From contig NZ_PPGH01000037.1 of NCBI RefSeq assembly GCF_002958735.1, forward strand, positions 310,001 to 374,000: a stretch of 64,000 nt of DNA. Direction: 5' to 3'. Positions 56,503 through 64,000 of this stretch are shown in pieces. The notes beneath the pieces are model-generated. The model was not told the DNA's origin, made no database searches, and was given only the letters and a program-made list of their open reading frames with translations. This stretch comes from Chromatium okenii. GTDB taxonomy: Bacteria; Pseudomonadota; Gammaproteobacteria; Chromatiales; Chromatiaceae. The number at the start of each line of letters is the position of its first letter. Position 1 is the first letter of the stretch. Made by a program: the position numbers and the translations under genes.

Positions 56503-56553
56503 GATTCTCAAATTGTCAGTATTCTCGACATTTCGATTTTCAGAGCCAACTTT

Positions 56554-56958
56554 ATGAACCTGTCATTGGATAAAGCATTGGGCATTTTGCCAGCGTCGGT
56601 GACATTACAAGCGCATCGTACTGAATTGCTGGCATCTAATATCGCAAATGCCGATACACCGAATTACAAATCGCGTGATTTCGATATTAAAGGTCTTTTA
56701 GGCACACTGGTTGGTCGAGAAAAAACGCTCGATATTGTGAAAACGCAACCGAATCATCTTGCATTGCCAGGAAGCGTAGTGAGTGACACGCCAACCTTGC
56801 TATATCGTATTCCAGCTCAACCAGCACTTGATGGGAATACCGTTGATCCGCAATTAGAACGAGCTGCTTTTGCGGATAATGCAATGCACTATCAAAGCAC
56901 CCTTGAATTCCTTAATCGGCGCGTTTCTAGTATTCGCGCTGCCTTGCGCAAGGAGTAA
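56554..56958 (+). CDS. flgB: flagellar proximal rod protein FlgB
   Basis: 134 residues from ATG 56554, chosen because it gives the conserved N-terminus MNLSLDKALGILPASVTLQA; an in-frame extension back to 56434 crosses the promoter. The rod-protein motif LLASNIANADTPNYKSRDFD is present. First gene of the rod/hook operon. Confidence 0.95.
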   Translation: MNLSLDKALGILPASVTLQAHRTELLASNIANADTPNYKSRDFDIKGLLGTLVGREKTLDIVKTQPNHLALPGSVVSDTPTLLYRIPAQPALDGNTVDPQLERAAFADNAMHYQSTLEFLNRRVSSIRAALRKE

Positions 56959-56965
56959 TAAAACG

Positions 56966-57388
56966 ATGAGCGGTGATCTGTTTCGTCTCTTTAATACCTC
57001 GGCATCAGCACTTACTGCGCAATCAATTCGATTGAATACGGTTGCGTCCAATTTAGCCAATGCAGCAACCGCATCAAAAACACCAGAAGAAACTTACAAA
57101 TCAAAACAGGTGTTATTTCAAACCATACTTGATAAAGAAGACCCCGATCGCGCATCAATGCCCGTACGCGTTGCCGATATTGTTGATTCCCCTGCGTTAC
57201 CAATTCCAATCTATGAACCCAATCATCCACAAGCCAATGCGGATGGTTATGTCTTTCGCCCAGCAATTAGTGTGGTTGAAGAAATGGCAAATATGATGTC
57301 TGCTTCGCGTAGCTATGAAGCAAATGTAGAAGTAATGAATACTGCGCGGCAGTTATTACAACGCACCCTTCAAGTTGGTCAGAATTAG
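56966..57388 (+). CDS. flgC: flagellar proximal rod protein FlgC
   Basis: 140 residues from ATG 56966, with AGGAG at 56951-56955. The N-terminal SALTAQSIRLNTVASNLANA and C-terminal MMSASRSYEANVEVMNTARQ are the paired rod-family motifs that form the coiled-coil core. Follows flgB by 7 bp. Confidence 0.96.
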   Translation: MSGDLFRLFNTSASALTAQSIRLNTVASNLANAATASKTPEETYKSKQVLFQTILDKEDPDRASMPVRVADIVDSPALPIPIYEPNHPQANADGYVFRPAISVVEEMANMMSASRSYEANVEVMNTARQLLQRTLQVGQN

Positions 57389-57399
57389 GAGTAGCAATC

Positions 57400-58083
57400 A
57401 TGGCTGATGTTTCTGCAGATTATAGTGGAATTGGTCTAACGACTTATTCGCCCAGCAATACAACCGTCAAGGAAAAAAGCGACAAACTTGGGCAAGCTGA
57501 TTTTCTCAAACTCATGACTACCCAGTTGACCAATCAAGACCCATTAGAGCCTATGGAAAATGGTGATTTTCTTGGTCAAATGGCGCAGTTTTCAACCGTC
57601 ACGGGCATTGAATCACTCACCAAAGAATTCAATACGCTGTCATTGTCTTTGAATCAAAGCCAAGCATTACAAGCAGCGACATTAGTTGGTAAAAATGTGC
57701 TTGCACCAGCAACTAAAATGACCTTGACTGATGCAGGTCAATCTGTAAATGGCGCCGTTGATTTATCCGCATCTACATCGGGTATTACTGTGAATGTCAC
57801 GGATGCGAGTGGGCAATTGGTGCGTAGTCTCAATCTCGGTAGTTTGAGTGCCGGTTTGCAAGAATTTAGTTGGGATGGTTTAAATGATAGTGGTAAAGCG
57901 GTTCCCGCTGGAGCCTATACATTTCAAATTACCGGTCAAAACGACGGTAAAACAGAAGTTTTAGAGACACTGCTCAACGGTCAAGTAAAGAACGTTGCTT
58001 ACGATAGCGCAAGTAGTGGGCTAAAACTCAATGTCCAAGGTCTTGGTAACATTGGTTTTTCAGATGTTTATCGCATTGGCTAA
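57400..58083 (+). CDS. flgD: hook cap protein FlgD
   Basis: 227 residues. The N-terminal signature DKLGQADFLKLMTTQLTNQD and DPLEPMENGDFLGQMAQFST is followed by the FlgD Ig-like and tudor-like parts (GLQEFSWDGLNDSGKAVPAG). FlgD caps the growing hook and is discarded after hook completion. Confidence 0.96.
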   Translation: MADVSADYSGIGLTTYSPSNTTVKEKSDKLGQADFLKLMTTQLTNQDPLEPMENGDFLGQMAQFSTVTGIESLTKEFNTLSLSLNQSQALQAATLVGKNVLAPATKMTLTDAGQSVNGAVDLSASTSGITVNVTDASGQLVRSLNLGSLSAGLQEFSWDGLNDSGKAVPAGAYTFQITGQNDGKTEVLETLLNGQVKNVAYDSASSGLKLNVQGLGNIGFSDVYRIG

Positions 58084-58127
58084 TCACACTATTTACTGAT
58101 TATTCACGTCACACAGGAGAATAGAAC

Positions 58128-59477
58128 ATGTCATTTAATATCGGACTGACTGGATTGAACTCTTCATCGTCAGATCTCAGTGTTGTAGGCAATAACATTG
58201 CGAATTCGGGAACGAGTGGTTTTAAGAAATCGCGTGCTGAATTTGCCAATCTCTTTGTTCAATCCTATGGCAGCATCAGTAAAACATCGGTTGGTTCTGG
58301 GGCGAAGTTGGCAGCAACACCGCAGCAATTCACGCAGGGTTCGCTTGACTATACTGAGAATGTTATGGACATGGGAATCAGTGGTCAGGGTTTTTTCATT
58401 ATGAAGGAGGGTGATAATAATGACAGTATTTCCTATACCCGTGCTGGTGCTTTTCAGGTCGATAAGGATGGTTATGTTGTCAATAGCCAAGGTCAGAAGT
58501 TACAGACCTATGCGGTTAAAGAGAATAATAACTATTCGACTGATCAAAGTCTTTTCATTCCGGTAAAGTCGGGGGAGGAATTCAATGTCGGTGACTTAAG
58601 ACCTCTGCAATTGCCGTTAGCGAATCAAGAACCAACCACGACAGGGAAAACGATTGTGAGTGTCAACCTACGCTCAGATGCTGAACCGATTAAGGCGATT
58701 GATGGCACGGTTATCGAATTCAATCAGAATGATCCTGATACTTACAACTACTCCACTTCAGTCACTGTGTACGATTCGTTGGGACTTCCACGTAATCTAA
58801 CTTATTACTTTCGAAAAGTTGAAACCGATCCTCCGGTTCCAACGTGGGATGTTTACGCTGATTTGGACAATAAAATTGACAATACAACAGCACTATCGCC
58901 ACTGGTTGGGTCTCCGTTAACGTTTGATGCAAACGGTAAACTGACATCTCCAACCGCTCTAATCGAGATGCCGTTTCCAGACTTGGCTTTATATAATCCG
59001 AAAAATGGTGCGGAGATTGGTACTGCTGCAACAGATGGTGTCATTTCTGTTGATTTTTCTTCTATGACCCAATTTGGGACTCAGTACACCGTCAATGAAC
59101 TCAGCCAGAATGGTAATGCAGTTGGGCGTTTAAGCGGTTTAGAAGTTGATGTAAATGGCATCGTTTTTTCCCGCTACACCAATGGGCAATCCAAGGCATT
59201 AGGGCAGGTTGCACTTGCCAATTTTAATAACCCACAAGGATTGCAGGTTATGGGAAACAACTCTTGGATTGAAACCGCTGAATCTGGCGCACACACTTAC
59301 GATGCGCCCGGTAATGGTGAACTCGGTTCAATTCAATCAGGAGCACTGGAAGCCTCCAACGTTGATGTTGCAGCAGAATTGGTAAATCTCATCACGGCGC
59401 AGCGCAATTATCAGGCGAATGCAAAAACCATTTCCACTGCTGACCAGATGGTGCAGACGATTCTCAATCTTCAGTAA
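58128..59477 (+). CDS. flgE: flagellar hook protein FlgE
   Basis: 449 residues. The N-terminal SSDLSVVGNNIANSGTSGFK and C-terminal VAAELVNLITAQRNYQANAK motifs are complete, with the hook D1/D2 domains between them. It builds the hook whose length FliK would control. Its size is in the usual range for polar systems, so the enlarged FliK is not matched by an unusual hook subunit. RBS CAGGAG is at 58114-58119. Confidence 0.96.
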   Translation: MSFNIGLTGLNSSSSDLSVVGNNIANSGTSGFKKSRAEFANLFVQSYGSISKTSVGSGAKLAATPQQFTQGSLDYTENVMDMGISGQGFFIMKEGDNNDSISYTRAGAFQVDKDGYVVNSQGQKLQTYAVKENNNYSTDQSLFIPVKSGEEFNVGDLRPLQLPLANQEPTTTGKTIVSVNLRSDAEPIKAIDGTVIEFNQNDPDTYNYSTSVTVYDSLGLPRNLTYYFRKVETDPPVPTWDVYADLDNKIDNTTALSPLVGSPLTFDANGKLTSPTALIEMPFPDLALYNPKNGAEIGTAATDGVISVDFSSMTQFGTQYTVNELSQNGNAVGRLSGLEVDVNGIVFSRYTNGQSKALGQVALANFNNPQGLQVMGNNSWIETAESGAHTYDAPGNGELGSIQSGALEASNVDVAAELVNLITAQRNYQANAKTISTADQMVQTILNLQ

Positions 59478-59516
59478 GATCGTTTGATTAAACGTTGGTT
59501 GCAGGAGAATTAAATC

Positions 59517-60257
59517 ATGGATCGTTTTCTGTATCTTGCAATGTCCGGCGCAAAAGAAAACCTCTATGCGCAAGCCATTAATAACCATAACTTGGCAAAT
59601 GCAAATACACATGGTTTTCGTCAAGCACTGGGCGATGCGTATACCGTTCCAGTGCGCGGACCGGTTTACGATTCCCGTGATTATGTGCAGGTTAGAAATG
59701 AGGCGATTGATTTCTCATTTGGCGCCGAGCAAAGCACCGGACGCGATTTAGACATCGCAATTCAAGGTGAAGGTTTTATTGCGGTTCAAGCACCAGATGG
59801 TGGTGAAGCCTATACCCGCTCCGGCAATTTACATGTTGATGTGCTCGGTGTGTTGCGTACCGAGCGCGGTTTAGTGGTGCTCGGTGGTGGCGGGCCGATT
59901 ACCGTGCCGCCAAATGAAAATTTGCTCATTGGCACTGACGGCACGATCACGATTCGTCCGGGCGGTTCAGGTGCGAATACGTTGACGACGATTGAACGTA
60001 TTCGTTTGGTTAATCCTGATGTAAAAACGCTGGTGCGCACTGAAAATGGTCTGATTCGTGCGGGGGATGGACAGGCGCAACCCGCTGATGCCAATGTGCG
60101 CGTGGTGACGGGAATGTTAGAAACCAGCAATGTCAATACAGTGGCGGCGTTAACGCAGATGATTGAATTGTCGCGGCATTTCGAGATGCAAATTAAAATG
60201 ATGGAAAGCGCCAATAACGTAGAACAAACGCATAATCGTTTGCTGGGAATTGGTTAG
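59517..60257 (+). CDS. flgF: flagellar proximal rod protein FlgF
   Basis: 246 residues starting MDRFLYLAMSGAKENLYAQA. The rod motifs NNHNLANANTHGFRQALGDA and LETSNVNTVAALTQMIELSR are present. The DLDIAIQGEGFIAVQAPDGG segment is the shared FlgF/FlgG beta domain. Between flgE and flgG in the standard order. Confidence 0.95.
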   Translation: MDRFLYLAMSGAKENLYAQAINNHNLANANTHGFRQALGDAYTVPVRGPVYDSRDYVQVRNEAIDFSFGAEQSTGRDLDIAIQGEGFIAVQAPDGGEAYTRSGNLHVDVLGVLRTERGLVVLGGGGPITVPPNENLLIGTDGTITIRPGGSGANTLTTIERIRLVNPDVKTLVRTENGLIRAGDGQAQPADANVRVVTGMLETSNVNTVAALTQMIELSRHFEMQIKMMESANNVEQTHNRLLGIG

Positions 60258-60272
60258 CGCGAGGAAATAAAA

Positions 60273-61064
60273 ATGAATCAATCACTGTGGATTGCTAAAA
60301 CCGGTCTTGATGCGCAGCAAACGCGCATGGCGGTCGTCGCCAATAACCTCGCCAACGTGAATACCAACGGCTTTAAAAAAGGTCGGGCGGTATTTGAAGA
60401 TTTAATTTATCAAACTATTCGCCAGCCCGGAGCGCAGGCCACGCAAGCAGTGCAATTGCCATCGGGTTTAACGATTGGTATGGGCGCTCGCACAGTTGCT
60501 ACTGAAAAGTTGTTTACGCAAGGCGGTATGGTGCAAACCGAAAATGCACTTGATTTCACGATTGAAGGTCGCGGTTTTTTTCAAGTGCTATTGCCCAGCG
60601 GCGAATTGGGTTATACCCGCGATGGCACTTTTCAATTGAATGCTGATGGCGAAATCGTGATGTCGAACGGTTACGCGCTGCAACCGGGCTTAACCGTGCC
60701 CGCCAATGCGCTGTCGGTGACGGTTGGCAAAGATGGCACGGTTTCTGCGCAGATTCCCGGTCAAGCTGCGCCGCAAACGCTGGGGCAAGTGCAACTCGCT
60801 GATTTTGTCAATCCCGCTGGGTTGCAGGCGATGGGCGAAAACATTTACGTCGAAACCGCAGCTTCGGGTACGGCGCAAGCCTCTAATCCCGGACAAAATG
60901 GCGCGGGCACGATGGTTCAGGGCGCACTCGAAACCAGTAACGTCAACATGGCCGAAGAGCTGGTGAATATGATCGAAACGCAACGTGCTTATGAAGTGAA
61001 TTCCAAAGCGATTGCTGCAGCGGATTCGATGTTGCAGTTCGTCAATAACAATCTCGCTCGCTAA
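60273..61064 (+). CDS. flgG: flagellar distal rod protein FlgG
   Basis: 263 residues, close to the standard 260. Motifs: [60 protein letters not shown] and [20 protein letters not shown]. It forms the distal rod inside the P and L rings. Confidence 0.97.
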   Translation: MNQSLWIAKTGLDAQQTRMAVVANNLANVNTNGFKKGRAVFEDLIYQTIRQPGAQATQAVQLPSGLTIGMGARTVATEKLFTQGGMVQTENALDFTIEGRGFFQVLLPSGELGYTRDGTFQLNADGEIVMSNGYALQPGLTVPANALSVTVGKDGTVSAQIPGQAAPQTLGQVQLADFVNPAGLQAMGENIYVETAASGTAQASNPGQNGAGTMVQGALETSNVNMAEELVNMIETQRAYEVNSKAIAAADSMLQFVNNNLAR

Positions 61065-61082
61065 GTCGTTGAATGAATAGCC

Positions 61083-61772
61083 ATGCGTACCCTGAAACCA
61101 TTGTTATTGCTGCTCACGCTGGGACTGACGGCTTGCAGCAGTCTCAAACCACCGCAGCCGGGCGATTCGTCGAATTACCGCCCGACTCCGCCGCAGCCGC
61201 CGCTTCCTGCAAATGCGAATCGCGGTGCGATTTTTCAGGCAGCGCAAAGTCAAGGTTTATTTGAGGATTACAAAGCGCGGCGGGTTGGCGATTTGGTGCA
61301 AGTGCAACTGGCAGAAAAAACCAACGCCAAAAAATCGACGGCGACTTCAACTGCTAAAACGTCTGATATCTCAATGAACGTTGATAGCCCCAGCATCGCT
61401 GGGCGCAGTGTGATTCCAGGAGCATTGCCGTTGTTGACGGGGGGAAGTACCGGGGATCGCACTTTCGATGGTTCCGGTGATTCTAGTCAGAGCAATCAAT
61501 TGAGCGGTGACATCACCGTGACGGTTGCTGAAGTGTTGCCGAACGGCAATCTCGTCGTGCAAGGTGAAAAGTGGCTCGGCATCAATCAAGGCAATGAATT
61601 CGTGCGGCTGCGCGGCATCATTCGCCCAGTGGACATCAGCGCCACCAACACCGTGCTATCGACGCAAATCGCCAACGCCGAACTCTATTACGGTGGCACT
61701 GGCGCAGTTCAAGACAGCAACGCGCAAGGATGGCTGTCCAGATTTTTCAATCATCCGCTGTGGCCGATCTAA
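61083..61772 (+). CDS. flgH: flagellar L-ring lipoprotein FlgH
   Basis: 229 residues with a lipoprotein signal: [20 protein letters not shown], lipobox LTAC with the lipidated cysteine at residue 18. The FlgH signatures [40 protein letters not shown] and [20 protein letters not shown] follow. It forms the outer-membrane L ring. Confidence 0.96.
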   Translation: MRTLKPLLLLLTLGLTACSSLKPPQPGDSSNYRPTPPQPPLPANANRGAIFQAAQSQGLFEDYKARRVGDLVQVQLAEKTNAKKSTATSTAKTSDISMNVDSPSIAGRSVIPGALPLLTGGSTGDRTFDGSGDSSQSNQLSGDITVTVAEVLPNGNLVVQGEKWLGINQGNEFVRLRGIIRPVDISATNTVLSTQIANAELYYGGTGAVQDSNAQGWLSRFFNHPLWPI

Positions 61773-61801
61773 ATCACGCTGGTAAATCAACGAGGTATCC
61801 C

Positions 61802-62980
61802 ATGAGCAGCAGGATCGCAGTGTTCAGTCGAACAGTGTTATTGACCGGAATCTGTCTTTTTGCGACCAATCTGCTCGCAGGCAACTCGCTGATTGATCCC
61901 GCTGAAGCTGGGTTGAGCAATCGCAGCGGTGATGTACAGGAGCGGATTAAAGACCTCGCCACCATCGCTGGTGTGCGCGATAACCAATTGATTGGTTACG
62001 GTTTAGTGGTTGGTCTCACCGGCACGGGCGATCAAACCACGCAAGCGCCGTTTACCGTGCAAAGTTTGAAAAACATGCTCGGTCAACTCGGCGTCACTAT
62101 TCCGCCCAACGTCAATCCACAGCTCAAAAACGTCGCTGCGGTGATGATTACTGCCGATTTGCCGCCGTTCGCCAAACCCGGGCAGCGCATGGACATCACC
62201 GTGTCTTCACTCGGCAATGCCAAAAGTTTGCGCGGCGGAACGTTGCTGATGACGCCGATGAAAGGTCTTGATGGCGAGGTGTACGCAATCGCGCAGGGCA
62301 ATCTCACGGTCAGCGGTTTTGGCGTTGAGGGTAAAGACGGCAGCAGCATTACCGTGAATGTGCCGAGCGTTGGGCGCATTCCCAACGGTGCGACGGTGGA
62401 GCGCGAAGTGCCCAACAGTTTTGGTGACGGCAATGCGATCACGCTCAATCTGCATCGCCCAGATTTCACGACGGCAAACCAAATGGCCGAGGTCATCAAT
62501 CGCAGCTTTGGCAAGGGCGTCGCCGAGGCGCTTGACGGTTCATCAATATCTGTTCGCGCCCCGGTGGATCGTGGACAACGGGTGTCGTTCGTGTCGATGC
62601 TGGAAAATCTCAATGTCACCACTGGCACTCCGGCAGCGCGAGTGGTCATCAATTCGCGCACAGGAACACTGGTGATTGGCGCTGGTGTCAGAGTCACGCC
62701 CGCTGCAATTACGCATGGCAATCTCACCGTCACCATTGATGAAAAACTACAGGTCTCGCAACCTAACGCCAGAGCTGGCGGGCAAACTGCGGTCACACCG
62801 GATACGAATGTGGCAGCAAAACAAGATAAAAATCGCATGTTTTTATTTGCGCCCGGCACTGCTTTGGGCGACATCGTGCAGGCGATCAATGATGTGGGCG
62901 CAGCGCCCGGTGACTTGGTCGCCATTCTCGAAGCGTTACGCGAAGCTGGCGCACTCCGCGCTGAACTCATCGTGATCTAA
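61802..62980 (+). CDS. flgI: flagellar P-ring protein FlgI
   Basis: 392 residues from ATG 61802; a 24-codon in-frame extension upstream merely overlaps flgH. Signal peptide [16 protein letters not shown], then the family motifs [40 protein letters not shown] and [20 protein letters not shown]. It forms the periplasmic P ring with the help of FlgA. Confidence 0.96.
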   Translation: MSSRIAVFSRTVLLTGICLFATNLLAGNSLIDPAEAGLSNRSGDVQERIKDLATIAGVRDNQLIGYGLVVGLTGTGDQTTQAPFTVQSLKNMLGQLGVTIPPNVNPQLKNVAAVMITADLPPFAKPGQRMDITVSSLGNAKSLRGGTLLMTPMKGLDGEVYAIAQGNLTVSGFGVEGKDGSSITVNVPSVGRIPNGATVEREVPNSFGDGNAITLNLHRPDFTTANQMAEVINRSFGKGVAEALDGSSISVRAPVDRGQRVSFVSMLENLNVTTGTPAARVVINSRTGTLVIGAGVRVTPAAITHGNLTVTIDEKLQVSQPNARAGGQTAVTPDTNVAAKQDKNRMFLFAPGTALGDIVQAINDVGAAPGDLVAILEALREAGALRAELIVI

Positions 62981-62986
62981 ACCGCC

Positions 62987-64000
62987 ATGCTGCCCACTGC
63001 CGTCACCGCTGCGTTTGGAAATCGTCTCGCATCAAGCGGGACGGCGCAGAGCGGATTGGTGAGCGATCCGGCAAGTCTCGCTTCACTGGGAAAAGCTGCT
63101 CGCACCAACGATCCCGCTGCGTTGGAATCCACTGCGCGTGCCTTCGAGTCGCTGCTCACTGGGCAAATGATTAAACAGATGCGCACGTCATCTTCCGGCG
63201 GCGGGCTATTCGATTCTGAACAAACGAAACTGTATCAAGACCTTTACGATCAACAGATTGCCGGTGCGTTAAGTCAAGGCGAAGGTTTGGGCTTGCGCAA
63301 AATGCTAATGCGCCAATTAGCACCAAGCCTCGCCAACACCAGCGGTAACAGCTCTGTTGCCCGCGATCCTGCGACCTTGCGTTTGCCCGAACGCAATCCT
63401 TGGTTACTGCCGCAGCGTCGTCAAAAAGTTGACGCCACTGCGCCCACCAGCACCGAAACCACTGCGACCCAATCGTCACTATTCAAACGGACATCGCGCA
63501 GCACCGCGCTTGCTGCATTGCCCGCAGGTACGCAAGCGCAATGGCCGCCCCGTTCTCCAGCAGAATTCGTCAGTTATCTCAAACCTTATGCGCAGCAGGC
63601 AGCACAAACGCTGGGCATGGATACCGAGGTCTTGCTGGCGCAGAGCGCATTGGAAACTGGCTGGGGCAAGCATATTCCGCGTCGCGCTGATGGCAGCAGC
63701 ACCTTTAATTTGTTTGGAATCAAAGCGGATCGCAGTTGGGAAGGTGATAAGGTAGCAGTGGGCACGTTGGAATATCGCAACGGTGTCGCGCAGCGTGAAC
63801 AAGCAAAATTCCGTGCTTACGACACGCCAGCCCATGCGTTCATTGATTATGTTGCTTTTTTGCGGCGCAATCCGCGTTATAGCAATGCGCTGGCGAGCAG
63901 TAATGGTGAAGATTTTATTCGTGGTTTGCAAAAAGCGGGTTATGCAACTGATCCGCGTTATGCCGCAAAAGTATTAGGAATCCGTGATCGTTTTGCTGAT
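62987..64000 (+). CDS. flgJ: rod-cap peptidoglycan hydrolase FlgJ, cut by window edge
   Basis: 338 codons are visible from ATG 62987, with no stop before the window ends. The N-terminal rod-scaffolding domain contains ESTARAFESLLTGQMIKQMR and SEQTKLYQDLYDQQIAGALS. The C-terminal glucosaminidase domain contains TEVLLAQSALETGWGKHIPR, with the catalytic glutamate, and TFNLFGIKADRSWEGDKVAV. The two-domain form is the gammaproteobacterial type. Starts 6 bp after flgI. Confidence 0.95.
   Translation, partial: MLPTAVTAAFGNRLASSGTAQSGLVSDPASLASLGKAARTNDPAALESTARAFESLLTGQMIKQMRTSSSGGGLFDSEQTKLYQDLYDQQIAGALSQGEGLGLRKMLMRQLAPSLANTSGNSSVARDPATLRLPERNPWLLPQRRQKVDATAPTSTETTATQSSLFKRTSRSTALAALPAGTQAQWPPRSPAEFVSYLKPYAQQAAQTLGMDTEVLLAQSALETGWGKHIPRRADGSSTFNLFGIKADRSWEGDKVAVGTLEYRNGVAQREQAKFRAYDTPAHAFIDYVAFLRRNPRYSNALASSNGEDFIRGLQKAGYATDPRYAAKVLGIRDRFAD

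Noticed and set aside
56271..56504. 77-codon ORF with a hydrophobic start between cheR and flgB
   Set aside because: Its only start is TTG, its end runs through the sigma-54 promoter, and the protein resembles nothing; coding status is not supported.

Overview
The window reads as the chromosome of a polarly flagellated gammaproteobacterium. The gene orders fleQ-fliEFGHIJK-fliLMNOPQR-flhBAFG-fliA-cheYZAB-motCD-cheW, flgA/M/N-ycgR divergent from cheV-cheR, and flgBCDEFGHIJ match the Pseudomonas/Vibrio polar system, and the flhF/flhG pair and sigma-54/sigma-28 type promoters fit. No rRNA, tRNA or CRISPR array was seen. The genus is not identifiable from the sequence; a G/C-tract palindromic repeat at 16.6 kb is of a type I associate with filamentous sulfur bacteria and cyanobacteria, which is only a hint.

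Region 1 (1-6.3 kb, minus strand): a truncated GT4 glycosyltransferase, thiopurine methyltransferase, and an RND efflux pump with its lipoprotein adaptor. Region 2 (6.3-15.8 kb, minus strand): a defence and toxin-antitoxin island with a DdeI/Bpu10I-like type II restriction-modification pair, two near-duplicate HicB cassettes, a RHH antitoxin, a HicAB-like pair, a DUF2442-HTH protein and a large type ISP restriction-modification enzyme. Short relics of the type ISP gene itself lie at the junctions between these modules, suggesting the island grew by insertion into a former second copy.

Region 3 (16-49.9 kb, plus strand): a tPilZ-like protein, a FleQ-type activator, then the basal body, export, motor-switch, placement and chemotaxis genes in one nearly continuous run. 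Its outstanding feature is a 2508-residue FliK with about 31 proline-rich repeats of about 67 residues; ordinary FliK is about 400 residues. Region 4 (49.9-54.3 kb, minus strand): an FlhB C-terminal homologue, a second FliK-like protein, a YcgR-type PilZ protein, FlgN, FlgM and FlgA. Region 5 (54.4-64 kb, plus strand): cheV, cheR and flgB to flgJ (flgJ cut by the window edge).

At least a dozen otherwise well conserved genes (adaptor, type ISP, fliF, fliM, flhB, flhA, flhG, fliA, cheY, cheZ, cheA, cheB, second fliK) carry frameshifts. Many are repaired by restoring one base in a short homopolymer, and two sites are short imperfect tandem duplications. Sequencing or assembly error is the simplest explanation, so these genes are annotated as CDS spans with the frameshifts stated.
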